From the NCBI GenBank assembly GCA_003615045.1, contig ML014186.1, positions 22,028 through 86,027 on the forward strand: a stretch of 64,000 nucleotides of DNA, read 5' to 3'. The notes under the pieces were generated by a model that was not told the DNA's origin, searched no databases, and worked only from the letters and a program-made list of their open reading frames with translations. The translations under genes were made by a program, and so were the position numbers. This document shows, piece by piece, positions 1 to 11,403 of the stretch. Origin of the DNA: Caulochytrium protostelioides (taxonomy: Eukaryota > Chytridiomycota > Caulochytriomycetes > Caulochytriales > Caulochytriaceae). Each line of letters begins with the position of its first letter. Positions within the stretch are counted from its first letter, which is position 1.

Positions 1-617
1 GGATGTCGGGCGAGCGAGAAGCACACGCCCGGCCGTACGCCCGGCGAGACCCCAGGGACCAGGCTTGTAGGTTGTCCACTTGGGCGCAAGCGCAGAAAGC
101 AGCAAGGAAGCGCCGCGCCTTCGCTTCGCTGTTCCTCGCATCGGCGGGGGCCGCGGCAAGGCGGGCCGGCGGAGGGGTTCACACGCCGCACCGACCGCGA
201 CGGCGTCCAGCCGCCTTTTTGATTCAAGCCGCTCTCCGCGGATCAGCATCGGTCGGGCCTCGGCTATGGCGTTCCGTCGTCGAGCGATGCATTGACCCAC
301 GTGGTCGTGCCACGGCTCGACGACCCACGTGGCGTGATACCCGTGATAACGCTCTCCCGCGTCACCGTCTCGCTGTCCTGCCGCGTTCCGCTCGGGCCTC
401 TGTCTCGGCATCTGCTCGTGGACCCTTCTTGCCTGCGATTGGCGGTGTTTGCGGGACTTCGGACTTCGGACTGCGGTCGCCACGGTCCGCTGACGCCGTC
501 GCCCCTGCCGGTCGTTCGCCCCTCCGTGTGGCCGTCCATCTCGAGCCGCGCGCGCCTTGACCCCCTTGGGTCTTAACCCCGCGTCACGCGCCTTCCCCCC
601 ATAGCGCCGCTTGCACC
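1..617. promoter_or_regulatory. Upstream region of MCM4
   Basis: No convincing gene is seen here; the ORFs are short and out of frame with one another, as expected by chance at this GC content. The stretch should hold the promoter and 5' leader of MCM4. An 11-bp direct repeat, GACCCACGTGG, occurs at 294-304 and 322-332; each copy contains the E-box CACGTG. Confidence 0.5.
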
Positions 618-3600
618 ATGTCGTCGCCGCGCGCCGCCAAGGAAAACCAGGCCCCGCCGAGCCAGCGGACGCCGTCCAAGTCGCAGGCGACGCCGCTCAC
701 CGCGCAGTCCTTCGGCGCCTCCGGCTCCTCGCAGCCCTTCACGGCGACCGGCGAGCCGGCGGCCCATGCCGCGGGCATGCTGCCGCAGACCCCGCGGGGA
801 CCCGCGAGCAGCAGCGTCGCGCACGCCGCCCAGCGCGCCAGCGGCCTCTCCTCGCCGCTCTTCAGCGTCGCCGACACCGCCCTCTCGAGCCCGCATGGCG
901 CCATGCCCGGCAGCGGTGGGCGCCGCTCCGGCGCGCGCCTCGTCGATCCGGACTCGCTCATGGGCATGACGGCGTCGGTGCGGCGGTCCGCGGACGCCGC
1001 GCGCTACCTGGACGCGGTGCCGACGACGCCGGTCGCGGGCCCCCGGCGCGGGCGGCCGCACGGCGATCTGCGGTCGGCCGCGGCCGCCGCGGCCGCCATG
1101 ACGCCGGGCCTCGCGGCCGCCGGGCCGTCCTCGTTCGATTCGCCGATGCTGCAGTACCCGAGCACGGGGCTGACGTCGGAGATCCATGCGCCCAGCCAGA
1201 GCCAGAGCCAGGCGAGCCACGCAGGCGAGGGCCCGAGTAGCAGCGGCCTCGGCCGGCACCGCGTGTCGCTGAGCACGCCGTCACGGCGGCACCGCGGCGA
1301 CGTGCCGGCCAAGAGCGCGTTCGATGTGCACTTCCCGATGGGCATCGGATCCTTTGACCTGAGCAGCAGCGCCGCGGCGCCGGTCGGCGGCACGCCGTCC
1401 GAGATGGACGGCGCGTCCCACGGCGACGTCGTCCCGCTCGATGACAAGGCCGTCGTGTGGGGCACGACGATCAATATCAACACGTGCATCAAGACCTTCC
1501 GCCACTTTCTCGACCATTTCACCGAAGCCGACCGCGTCACGGCGCGCCGGGCCTCACCGCGCCACGCCACCGCTGGCGGCGACGCCGACGAGGACGTCGA
1601 CGCGGAAGACGTCGAAATCACCGACGCGATGCGTGAGCCCTTCTACCCGCCGCGCTTACAGCAGATGAGGCTGTCGGAAACGACGCACTTCAATCTGGAC
1701 GCGCAGAACCTGCTGTGCTATGCGCCCGCGACGGCGTTGTATCACCAGCTCGTGCGGTACCCGGCGGAGATCATTCCGCTGATGGACCACGTGCTGACGG
1801 AGATGCTGTGGATGGGCAACGCGCCGCCCGACAAAGCCGTCGTCGTGCGGCCCTTCAACCTGGGCCGCTCCGTCAACATGCGGCAGCTGGACCCCGCCGA
1901 CATCGACACCCTCGTGTGCGTCAAGGGCCTGCTCATTCGCACGCTCTCGGTGACGCCTGACCTGAAGGAGGCCTTCTTCCGGTGCAGCGTGTGCCACTGG
2001 ACGACGTCGGTCCAGATCGAGCGCGGCCGTGTGGTCGAGCCCACGAAGTGCGGGAACCGCCAGTGCGCCAGCGACAACACCCTCCAGATCGTGCACAACC
2101 GCTGCGTGTTCAGCGACAAGCAGCAGGCCAAGATGCAGGAGACGCCGGACGAGACGCCTGACGGCCAGACGCCGCACACGGTCTCGATGTGCCTCTACGA
2201 CGACCTCGTCGACAGCGCGAAGCCCGGCGACCGCGTCGAGATCACCGCCGTCTACCGCGGCGTTCCGGTGCGCGTCAACCCCACGCGCCGCACCGTCCGC
2301 CCCTACTTCCGCACGTACCTCGATGTTGTCCACATCCGCAAAACGGACGCGCGGCGTCTCGGCGTCGACGCGAGCATCAAGAACGCTGACGAGTATGTCG
2401 TCGACGTCAACGAAGGCGATCAGCTCGTGACGGCGCAGAGCGCCGAGCAGCTGGCCGCCGAGATGACCGCCATCGCGCAGCGCCCGGACCTCTACGAGAT
2501 GCTGGCGCAGTCCGTCGCGCCGTCCATCTTCGGCATGGACGACGCCAAGAAGGGCGTGTTGCTGCAGCTCTTTGGCGGCGTCAACCGCTTCACGGCCGAC
2601 AAGTCGGGCCGCCCACGCATCCGCGGCGACATCAACATCTTGCTCGTCGGCGATCCTGGCGTGTCCAAGTCGCAGCTGCTGCAGTACGTCCACAAACTCG
2701 CGCCGCGTGGCGTCTACACCAGCGGCAAAGGCTCGAGCGCCGTCGGTTTGACCGCGTACATCACGCGCGACCCGGACACCCGCCAGCTCGTGCTCGAGTC
2801 GGGCGCGCTGGTGCTCAGCGACGGCGGCATCTGCTGCATCGACGAGTTCGACAAGATGTCCGACCATACCCGCAGCGTGCTGCACGAGGTCATGGAGCAG
2901 CAGACCATTTCGATCGCGAAGGCCGGGATCATCACCACGCTCAACGCGCGGACCTCGATTCTTGCGTGCGCCAACCCGATTCACTCCAAGTTCGACGAGC
3001 GACTGAGCGTCGTGGAGAACATCAATCTGCCGCCGCCGCTCATGTCGCGTTTCGACCTGCTCTATCTGCTGCTTGACAAGCCCAACGAGCGCGACGACCG
3101 CCGGCTGGCCCAGCACCTCGTCGGGCTGTACTTGGACGACCCGCGCGACGCGGCCGCCGCGACGACGGGCCTCGTGACCGAAGCTTCGACGACGGCGTCC
3201 CGGTTCCGCCCCGCGATGCTGCCCAGCGAGACGTTCACGCGCTACATCAACTACGCCAAGCGCCACTGCGAGCCGCAGATCACGGAAGCTGCCGGCGTGC
3301 TGCTTCAGGACTTCTACGTCAAGATGCGCCGCCCGCTGCGCACGGGCAGCGGTAGCTACAACTCGCACACCGGCGGGCAAGTGTCGGCGACGACGCGTCA
3401 GCTCGAGAGTATGATCCGCCTGTCGGAGGCGCATGCGCGCATGCGGCTCAGCCCGACGGTTGAGGAACGCGATGTTCGCGAGGCCTACCGCTTGATCATG
3501 GCTGCGCTGCAGACCGCCGCCGTCGACCCGCGCACCGGCCGCATCGATATGGACATGATCAACACGGGCATCTCCGCCGCCTCGCGCCACCAGCAGCATG

Positions 3601-3809
3601 CCAAGCAGGCCGCCTTCGCCGAGATGCTCCGTGGGCTCAAGGAAACGACGATCAGCAAGAAGGAAGCGCTGCGCCTCTTCCGCGAGCAGTCCTCCGAGCC
3701 CATTGGCGAGCGCGTCTTTGATGCGATGCTGGGGCAGATGGAAACGATCGGTGCCATCGCGTTGCTCGGCAAGCGCGATGACCAGCGGATCCGCAAGGTG
3801 CGCTTGTAG
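618..3809 (+). CDS. MCM4: MCM4, subunit of the MCM2-7 replicative helicase
   Basis: Encodes 1063 residues in one exon. MCM4 is an AAA+ subunit of the MCM2-7 ring that unwinds DNA at replication forks in the nucleus. The first ~270 residues are Ser/Pro/Ala-rich, like the phosphorylated N-terminal tail of MCM4 proteins. A C4 zinc site is visible (C456, C459, C478, C483). The AAA+ core has Walker A GDPGVSKSQ (from residue 678), Walker B CCIDEFDKM (D742, E743) and the arginine finger in SRFD (R811). The phrase DLKEAFFRCSVC is typical of MCM4 rather than other MCMs. The C-terminal ~100 residues resemble the MCM winged-helix region. The ATG at 618 follows a CACC context, and the stop is TAG. It converges on the SPEF2-like gene with 129 bp between stops. 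It is somewhat longer than the usual ~930 residues because of the tail. Confidence 0.97.
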   Translation: MSSPRAAKENQAPPSQRTPSKSQATPLTAQSFGASGSSQPFTATGEPAAHAAGMLPQTPRGPASSSVAHAAQRASGLSSPLFSVADTALSSPHGAMPGSGGRRSGARLVDPDSLMGMTASVRRSADAARYLDAVPTTPVAGPRRGRPHGDLRSAAAAAAAMTPGLAAAGPSSFDSPMLQYPSTGLTSEIHAPSQSQSQASHAGEGPSSSGLGRHRVSLSTPSRRHRGDVPAKSAFDVHFPMGIGSFDLSSSAAAPVGGTPSEMDGASHGDVVPLDDKAVVWGTTININTCIKTFRHFLDHFTEADRVTARRASPRHATAGGDADEDVDAEDVEITDAMREPFYPPRLQQMRLSETTHFNLDAQNLLCYAPATALYHQLVRYPAEIIPLMDHVLTEMLWMGNAPPDKAVVVRPFNLGRSVNMRQLDPADIDTLVCVKGLLIRTLSVTPDLKEAFFRCSVCHWTTSVQIERGRVVEPTKCGNRQCASDNTLQIVHNRCVFSDKQQAKMQETPDETPDGQTPHTVSMCLYDDLVDSAKPGDRVEITAVYRGVPVRVNPTRRTVRPYFRTYLDVVHIRKTDARRLGVDASIKNADEYVVDVNEGDQLVTAQSAEQLAAEMTAIAQRPDLYEMLAQSVAPSIFGMDDAKKGVLLQLFGGVNRFTADKSGRPRIRGDINILLVGDPGVSKSQLLQYVHKLAPRGVYTSGKGSSAVGLTAYITRDPDTRQLVLESGALVLSDGGICCIDEFDKMSDHTRSVLHEVMEQQTISIAKAGIITTLNARTSILACANPIHSKFDERLSVVENINLPPPLMSRFDLLYLLLDKPNERDDRRLAQHLVGLYLDDPRDAAAATTGLVTEASTTASRFRPAMLPSETFTRYINYAKRHCEPQITEAAGVLLQDFYVKMRRPLRTGSGSYNSHTGGQVSATTRQLESMIRLSEAHARMRLSPTVEERDVREAYRLIMAALQTAAVDPRTGRIDMDMINTGISAASRHQQHAKQAAFAEMLRGLKETTISKKEALRLFREQSSEPIGERVFDAMLGQMETIGAIALLGKRDDQRIRKVRL

Positions 3810-3938
3810 CCTCGATCTGATTTCATCCATACCGTCTTTTATTTACAAAACATCAAAAGAGAAGCCTTTTTCTTGACATCCATTGGCCCAGCTCGACGAA
3901 GCTCGGCGGTGGTCGGGCAGTCGTGCGTCGAGGGGTCC

Positions 3939-6900
3939 TTAGGTGTTGTACTTGGAGGGCGTCTTGAGAATCTTGGCCAGGACAGCGGCCGAGTAGACGC
4001 GATTGGAGCTCGGTTTGGTGTTGCCGCTCGTGTCGGCCGCCATGTCGTGCAGTGTCTCGAGGAACCGGCGCACGGCGTCCGGCAGCAGCGGCGACGCTGT
4101 GATCGTCGTAGTCACCGCCGTCGAAGTCGTGGTTGATGTTGTCGCCGTCGAAGTCGAAGTTGTCGCCGCGGTTGGGTCAACCGTGAGCGAGGCGACAAAG
4201 CCAGACCAGACATCGTGCCACTGCTTGATGTCCATCTTTTTATACTTGCCCAGCGCCTCGAGAAGCGCGCGCTTAGTCGCAGCTTTGGCAAAGACGGCGT
4301 TGGCGAGGTTGAGCAGGGTCACGAGGAAGGCGACGAGATGAACCTGGCCGCCGTGGCCGCGCAGCTCGCCAATCGTGACGAGGTCCTGGAAGGGCGTGGG
4401 GTCAAGGGCCATGCCGGCACGGATCATGCGTGGCGGGAACATGGCGCTCGCGTTGCTGGTGCTGGCGAGCACCATCAGGTGGTCGACAACGCGCGCCGTC
4501 GGGACACGCAGGTCGCCCATGCACAAGGTCGGCGTCACCAGCTGCTTCGCGAGCTCCGCGATCTGCGTCTCGGCCAGCACGATCGCGCCGTCCGCGGTCG
4601 GCAGCTTCGACGGCGCCGCGGCCGCCAGGGTCTCTGACAATCGCAGCGCCGTCGATGGCGTCGTCGGCGTCGGCAGCTGCGGGTAAACGTGGCGCTTCGG
4701 CGGCCGCGCCGTCAGCCGCGACGGGTCGTGCACCAGCACGTCCCCTTCGAGCCGTATGACGGTATGCATGGGTTTCTCGCCCTCGACCGCTTCCGCAAAG
4801 AGGGTACATAGCTGCGTGATGGCCGCCAGCTCACTTGCGTGGCGCTGGTGGTTCCACTGTTCCATTAGCTGGAAGCTCTCCAGCATGCGGCGCTTCAGCT
4901 CCTCCACGTGGGCGAGCGCCCGGGAGCGGATCAGCTCGACGCGCTGCCGCGTCATCGCGTCCTCCAGCTCCATGGCTTTCGTCCAGTACGCCGGCGTCGG
5001 CACGAGCGTCGTCTCCTCGACAACCGCGGGGCCGCCGGCGCCGCCGGCACCGGCGTTGTTGGCCGCCACCGCTCGCGTTGACTCCTTGCCCGCCGGCGTG
5101 CTGGCAATCACGAGCCGCGTCAGCGCGTTCTCGCCAAACGCATAGCTGCCCATCAGCCCAGCCAGGATCTCAATCCCCTTGTCGAGTTCGCTCAGCGCGA
5201 TCGCATTGTCGATCTCCTTCGGTTTGCCCTTGCCCTTGGACGCCGCGCCGTCCGAGGGCGGGCCGGAGGCGCCCGAGCCGGCTGTGGCATTGCCGTGGCC
5301 GCCCTTCGCGCCCGACTCTTTGCCGCTCATGCGGCTGCTGCCGCCGCCCGTCGCCGCCATCGTCGCCGCGCCGCCGGCGGCAGCCTCCTTGGCGGTCGCG
5401 CCGCCGGCGCCGCCGACGCCGCTCGCACCACTGCTGCCGGCGCCGCTGAGCCCGCTCGCGCCGTTGCCGCCCGTGCTACCGCCGAGCCCGCCGAACGCCG
5501 TCGGGGTGTAGGTGCTGGACCCGCGGGCATGGTGGCCCAGGTTCTGGTGGAGCCATGCGGCAAAGTCGAACACGTTTTCGGTGAGCGAGAGCAGGGGCAA
5601 CTTGACGCTCTCGCCCTGGATCGCTGGCGCCGGGCGGATGACTTCGGCAAGTGGAAGCTGCATCGCGTCGCGCCAGTAGTCCGTGATGAGGACGCGCGTG
5701 TTGAGGAACCGGTCGGCTTCGATCTGGAAAAGGCGCAGGTACAGATTGCACACGATAGTGACATGGTCCTCGAGCCACTTGTCGTCGATAATGGAAGATT
5801 TTTCCACGTTCGCTTGGTCGCGACGCTGGCTCGACAGCGTCGAGAGATGGTCTTTGAGGTCCTCGACCCGCTGGAGCAGCTCGGCCTTAGCTTCGGCATC
5901 CGCGCGAAGGTCGTCATCGATGGCGTTGTAGTCCTTGATGAAGGTCTCCACCACCGTTTGCTTGTCGTCGGGACGCTTGAGGAAGGTCTCGAAGTGCCGT
6001 CGGATCTCATAGAAGTAATGGACCGTGTTGCACGCTTCCTTGCGCAGGTGGTTCAAGATGAACTTGACGGCGGCGGTATAGTTCGTCTCGATCGTTGTCC
6101 ACTGGTCCGCGAGCACGAGCGACATCTCCTTGGTGGGGTGGCTGATGGTCTTGAGGCTCGCGCGCAGCTGCTCGATGGCCTCGACCGAAAAGAGGTCCAC
6201 GGCGTCCGCCGCCGGCACGAGTGCTGCCGCAGGGTCGGCCTTGAACAGGTCCGCGCTGCGGTGAGCAGCGGCAGCCGTTTCGCCCTTGCGCCGCGACGGC
6301 GACGCGCTGTTGTTCTGGCTGCCAGACTGGCGCACCGACACGCTCCCAGGCGTCGACAGCGTCGGTGCTGGTACTGGGGCCGGCGCTGGCGTCGGGGTGA
6401 CCGCCACAGGCGCGGGTGCCGGTGCCGGTGCCGGCGTGGCCGCCGTCGTTGTCGGCGGTCCCGTGGCCGACATCGGATCAGCGAGCAGCGTCGTGGCCGA
6501 GCCGCGCAGTTTGCTCGCCGGGTTGTCCAGCTTCTCGAGGGAGGCGCTGGAGGCCGTGGACATGCCCGATTCCGGGCGGGAGAGCGCGGCCACGCCGGCA
6601 GCGGCGCCCGCGCCAGCCAGCGCCGCGGCGCCGCCGGAAGCCTGCGGCCCGCGGAGGCTCAGGACGTCGCGAATGCGGGTCTCAGCATCGACGAGGATGG
6701 AGTCGCGCGTCTCCGCCGAGCTCAGCAGTTGAGCGACGTTGTTGAATCCTGTGAACCATTGTTTGAGCGCTTCGGCGGCGGCGTCGAAAGTGGAGTGCTC
6801 GAAGTGAACGCGGGCGATCTGCTCGGCGTCCGGGTTGAGGGGCTTGGGCGACGGCGCGGCGACGGTCGTCTCCGTCTCCTCGATGTTGGCCTCGACGGCG

Positions 6901-9900
6901 CGCACGACGGCGGTCTCGTGCTGCACGTCCAACCAGAAGAGACAGTCGATGCCAGACGATGTGAGCGTCAGGCTGCCCACCGCGTCTTGGTTAGCCTTGC
7001 CGCTGCCGAGCAGGCTCGAGTCATGAACATTGAGAATCAGCGACTTGCGCGCTTCTTTGCTCGGGCCGCGCTTCAGCAGCCCCGGCTTCAGGTGCGACGG
7101 CTCTTCATACCCGGTCAAGTACTTTTCAAACAGCATCGCTTGGTCACGGTTCCGCGGGAAATCGACGAGGATCCAGCCGCGCTCGTTAATTTTAGACGCG
7201 CGCGAGTTGTGCTTCGAGCTCGACGACGCGCCGGCCGTCGTCCCTGACGGCGTCAACGGTGACGACGGCGTCAAAGGCTGGGCCGGCGACCCTGGCGACG
7301 TTTCTTTACCATCCGACGTCCGCCGCCCATCAGCCGTACCCGTCGCGGCAGCGCGGCTCTCGGCGCGTGCCGCGGTAGCGACCGCAGATGCCGGCAACTT
7401 CTCGATGGCGTCAATGACAATCTGCACGATTTGCACATCCGACAGCGGGTTTCCCTCGAGCAAACTGACCTGAGCCTTCTTGAGCATGAGCTGCTTTTTT
7501 GCCTGCGCGGCCGAGCTGTTGCCTTTGGCGGACCGAGACGCCAAGTAGTCGGTCAAAATGTCTTCGGTGCTGAGGAGTGGCACATGGAACAGTGCGGAAA
7601 GATGCTTTGCGACCGTCTTTTTGCCGGAAAACGCTTTGCCCACCACACACACCTTCAGCGCCATCGCGCCATACTTGGGCGGCTGGTAGAGCGACGACGG
7701 CAGCGTCGTCATTTGGTAGAGCGTGTCGACCATCTTGGTGAGCACCGGGTTCTCGATCACACGCACGTGGTCGCTCGCCAACGAGGAGGACGCCGCAACA
7801 CCGCTGGCAGCACCGGCCGCGGCGCCAGGCACGAGGGCGCCATTCGCCGCGGGCGCCGCGGGCGCCGCGGCGGCGGGTGTCGCGATCGACACGGAGCCGG
7901 GGCCGGCGCTCGCGATCGTGCTCGCGACGCCCGAGGCGCCTGCCATCGCCGCGGCCGCGACTGTCGACGCCGTGCCAGCAGCATTCGCAGTCGTCGCTGC
8001 CGTGCCGGACGGGGGCGCCGCGCTAGCGACCGTACCCGGCGCGGCCGCCGCCGTGACACCAGCGGCGCCCGGCATCGCTGCAAGGCCCATGGCGACGGCA
8101 GCCGGCGACGGGAGTGGCGCGGTCCAGTCGCCTTCGAGTCGCAGGTAATCCAGGAAATCGCGCTCGTCGAGCAGAACATCGCGTTCCCTGCGGGCGGCGG
8201 CCTCGAGCTGAATATCGCCTTCCTCGATATACTCGGCATGGGGCGTCGGGTTGGCCTGGCGGATCGCGAGGTTGTGGCGGAACAGCGTCGTCCACTCGGC
8301 CATCTTCTGGGCAGGCGTCCAGACCATCTCGTAGTCGACTGGGGGGCAGTGCGCCGAGAGCTCCCGCCACTGGCAGGCTTCCATCGCGACATCGAGGATC
8401 GATTCGACGACGTTGCGGCAGAAAGCATAGTGCCGCAGGTTGCGTCGGGTCTGGGTCTCGCGCTGGATCTTGGCATAGATGGCTTGCTGCGCTTTTGCGC
8501 GCACCGCCAGGTCGCGCTCGACCAGCTCAATCGCTTTCATCTCGAGCTCCAGCGCGACCTTGGCATCGTGGCGCGTCTGCTGGCTGATCTGCTTATCTTC
8601 AAACGCGCGATTCTCCCGCATCGTTTCCGTGTAGTGACTCACCAGATCGATCTGGACCTGCATCCGCTTTTCCTGAACGGTCTGGCGCTTAATCGGCGCC
8701 AGCACGTACTTCTGGGCGGCCTCTTCGGCTTCTTTCTCGACCATACGGCTCGTATGCAGGATAAACCGCTGCCGCGCCAGCTGGCGGCGCTCAAACGCGC
8801 TCTTCATGCCGTGATGCTGGTCGCGCAGTTTTGCCATATAAGCTTCCGTGCGCTTGCTCAGATCGGACTCCGCGATCTTGGCCTCCAGCCGCGCCATGTG
8901 CGACTCTTCGTCGAGATCATCGAGCGCCATCTGCGCCTTGACCTCCGCCTCGTCCCGCAGCCGCGCTTCCTCCAGCAACCGGCGGCGCTCGGCCTCGGCT
9001 TTCTTTTGGTTCGCGGCCGCCAACGCTTTCGCTTCGCGGACCTCCCGCGGCGTCGGCGTCAACGTCGCGCCAGGCGAGGATGCCATCGCCGCCACCGCCG
9101 GGGTGCCCGCGGCCGCGTTCGGCGCGGCGTCGGGCGCCGCCGCTGTGGATGCACTCCCCGCCGCCGCCGCGGACGCCGCCGTTCCAGCCGCATCCGCCGC
9201 GGGGGCCATCGCGCGCTGGGCGTCCTGCTTGGCATCGAACGCGTCGATGCGCTGCAGCACCGACTCGAGAACATGTTGGGCGTCGAGCCCTTTGCGCACG
9301 CGCTTCTGCTCGTTCTGGCGGCGCTGCTTTGCCTCGAGCTTTTCCCGCTCGGCCTGGCGCTCGTTCGCCGCGCTCGCCTCCCGCTCTTGCGCCTCCGTGC
9401 TCCACGTGTCCTTGGCCATGACGGCCAGCTTCTGCACTAAGTCGGGCTGCTGCGCGTCTTGCTCGAGCATGTGCCCACGGTGCCGCTGGGCGGCGAAGCC
9501 GCCGTGCGAGGTCGAAGGCATCAGCTGGGATGTGAGCGCGGGACCGCCGCCGCTCCTCACCGAGCCACCGCCGCCGCCGCGGACCGAGCCACCGCGGAGA
9601 CTCGCGCCTGCACCACCACTGCGCAGCTGGCGGTCGGGGCTGTTGGGCATCGATCGCGAGAAAGTTGAGCCGCCGTGGTGCTGCGAGCCGCCGTGGTGCT
9701 GCGAGCCGCCGTGGTGCTGCGAGCCGCCGTGGTGCTGCGAGCCGCCGCGGCCGCCAGGACCTTGCGGATGCCAGACGGCCTCGGGCTCCGACGGTGGCGG
9801 CGGCGAGAAGGTTTCCTTGCGGAGTTTGCCGGCCAGGACGCGGGCAAACGATTGTCGCTCGCGCTCGCGCCACTTCTGCCGCGCGTCCTGGTTCTGTGGC

Positions 9901-10561
9901 AAGTCAGGCAGTCGCACAGGGGGCTTGCCCGTCGTTTTGCCCGAAGCCGCCTGCAGCGAGCTAAAGAAGGCATTGACTGAGGAGACGCACCAGACGACAG
10001 CAAAACAAGGTGAGTCATTCCGAGTTTTTTGCGATGGTGGCGATTTCGGCCGGACCGGGGCGTCAACTTACTATCTTGTGATTCGTCGCCATAGGAGGAC
10101 CCGAACGAATCCTCGCGGGTGTGACGGCGCTGGCCCGTCAGGGCCTGGTGCGAGGCATGGTGATCGTCCCGCTGGTTGAGGGAAAGCAGCGAGCCGCCTG
10201 CGGTCGCTGTATCCGCGGGCCTGGTCTTCACATGCTTGATGGAGCGCCGCAGATCGGTGAGCAGCGCGATCGTGACGGCCGCGTCGGCGTTGATGATGCG
10301 CCACGCGCGGTTGGGATCGAAGCGGAGGTGCAGTTGGTCCACCAAAATGGGCTCCATCAGCGTGAAGTTGCGGATGCACGGGCGCAGCTGCTCGGGCGGC
10401 GCGTTCACATACGGTCCCGGCCAGACCGGGATGAGGCCATACCGGTGCAGCAGCTCGGAAATGAGATAACCGTTGCTGAACTGGTCACCGAGCCCGGTAG
10501 CGCGCACCGGCTCTGAGAGATGCACATCGTTGTTGAGCCAGGAGGCCAAGATTTGCGACAT
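3939..10561 (-). CDS. SPEF2: SPEF2/CPC1-like ciliary central-pair protein
   Basis: Two exons: 10561-10072 and 9976-3939. The 95-bp intron has a GTAAGT donor and CAG acceptor, and the phase-1 join keeps the frame; the product is ~2175 residues. SPEF2 (CPC1 in Chlamydomonas) is a scaffold of the C1b projection of the axonemal central pair. Residues ~4-110 form the N-terminal calponin-homology-like domain (begins MSQILASWLN). A Gln/Arg/Glu-rich coiled-coil region follows. An adenylate-kinase-like P-loop, GKAFSGKKT, lies at 943-951 and a helical C-terminal half after it, the domain order of SPEF2. An exact 18-bp tandem repeat encodes GGSQHH units near residues 241-265, and several long Ala/Gly/Pro linkers break up the domains. 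The ATG at 10561 is preferred over an in-frame GTG at 10570. Human SPEF2 is ~1820 residues; the extra length is low complexity. Confidence 0.85.
9667..9738. repeat. 18-bp tandem repeat, four exact units
   Basis: The unit gagccgccgtggtgctgc is repeated four times without change and partly continues to 9747. On the minus strand it encodes a Gly-Gly-Ser-Gln-His-His periodic linker in the SPEF2-like protein. Its exactness suggests recent slippage expansion. Confidence 0.9.
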
Positions 10562-11403
10562 GGCGGCCACACGGCGGCCCTGCCGGTGGTTCAGGCGCCG
10601 GTGCCGGCGTCGTCGTCGTCGGCGGCGGCCTCAGATCACCGAGATCGCGTGGCCAACGCGAGGCAGCTAAGTGCGCACGTGGCAGAAGGGAGCCGCGAAG
10701 GAAACGCCTGCGCCGACGATCCACTGGAACTGAGTGGCGTGATCGTGCAGAGGAACCGTAGGAAGCCTGCACGGAAAAGGGAACGCTTGCCGCGGCAATT
10801 TCCGAGGCAACGCGGTACGCGCATGCTCGCCAGAGATCATCGAGGGTCAACCTTACTCGCATCCATCGATCCTGATGTCGAGCGAGCTTCCCGAGCGTCA
10901 CCATGGCGATGACTTCACGAGGACGCGAGTGTACTTGCTTCAGGCGCCGATCCAGCATCCAGCAGGACAGGTGATGCGGCGGCCGATACCCCCGATCAGG
11001 CTCGAGCCGGCTCGAGTTACTACGGCCGGTGCCCCGATCGCAGTTCAGTTGCAGCCGCCGCCCGGACTCTGGGTCTGTTGTGTTGAGTGCGTGGCCGATG
11101 GCCGTGTCCCAAGAGCGATCTCCGCGGAGGTCTCCCTCATCATTTCGCCGCCTCTCGCTTCGCCTCGGGCCGCCTCGGCCCCCCATCCCCCAAAAGGGAT
11201 CGGCACAAGCGGCGTCGCCGTGCCTCGAGTAAATTCCGACGAGCGGCGATTGCGATGATGGAGCATTGCCACACCAGGCCACAGTTTATGTTTTTGGGAT
11301 GCCACGCTGATGTCGCTCATCGTGCAAAACTTCATCACATATACAAGGTATACAGCGCGAAAGAATCCAATTGAATTGTGGCGGGAGATGCCATACCGAG
11401 CTG
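10562..11403. other. Intergenic, between SPEF2-like and UBR7-like genes
   Basis: No gene is supported. The ORFs that cross this stretch lack any recognisable domain and show no codon structure. It should contain the SPEF2-like promoter (right of 10561) and the 3' end of the UBR7-like gene. Confidence 0.5.

Noticed and set aside
1656-3830. 724-codon ORF antisense to MCM4
   Set aside because: It mirrors MCM4 codons, has no domain, and is Arg/Ala/Leu/Val-rich as expected from the reverse of GC-rich coding sequence.
5295-7247. 650-codon forward ORF inside the SPEF2-like gene (and another at 7431-9440)
   Set aside because: Antisense shadows of the SPEF2-like frame; composition dominated by Arg, Gly and Ala, with no motif.
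9667-9738. Regular repeats resembling a small array
   Set aside because: Units are contiguous with no spacers and encode a protein linker, so this is not a CRISPR array; the window is eukaryotic.
10485-11282. 265-codon minus-strand ORF upstream of SPEF2-like gene
   Set aside because: No domain, begins at no good ATG, and overlaps the CH-domain exon in another frame; most likely non-coding.
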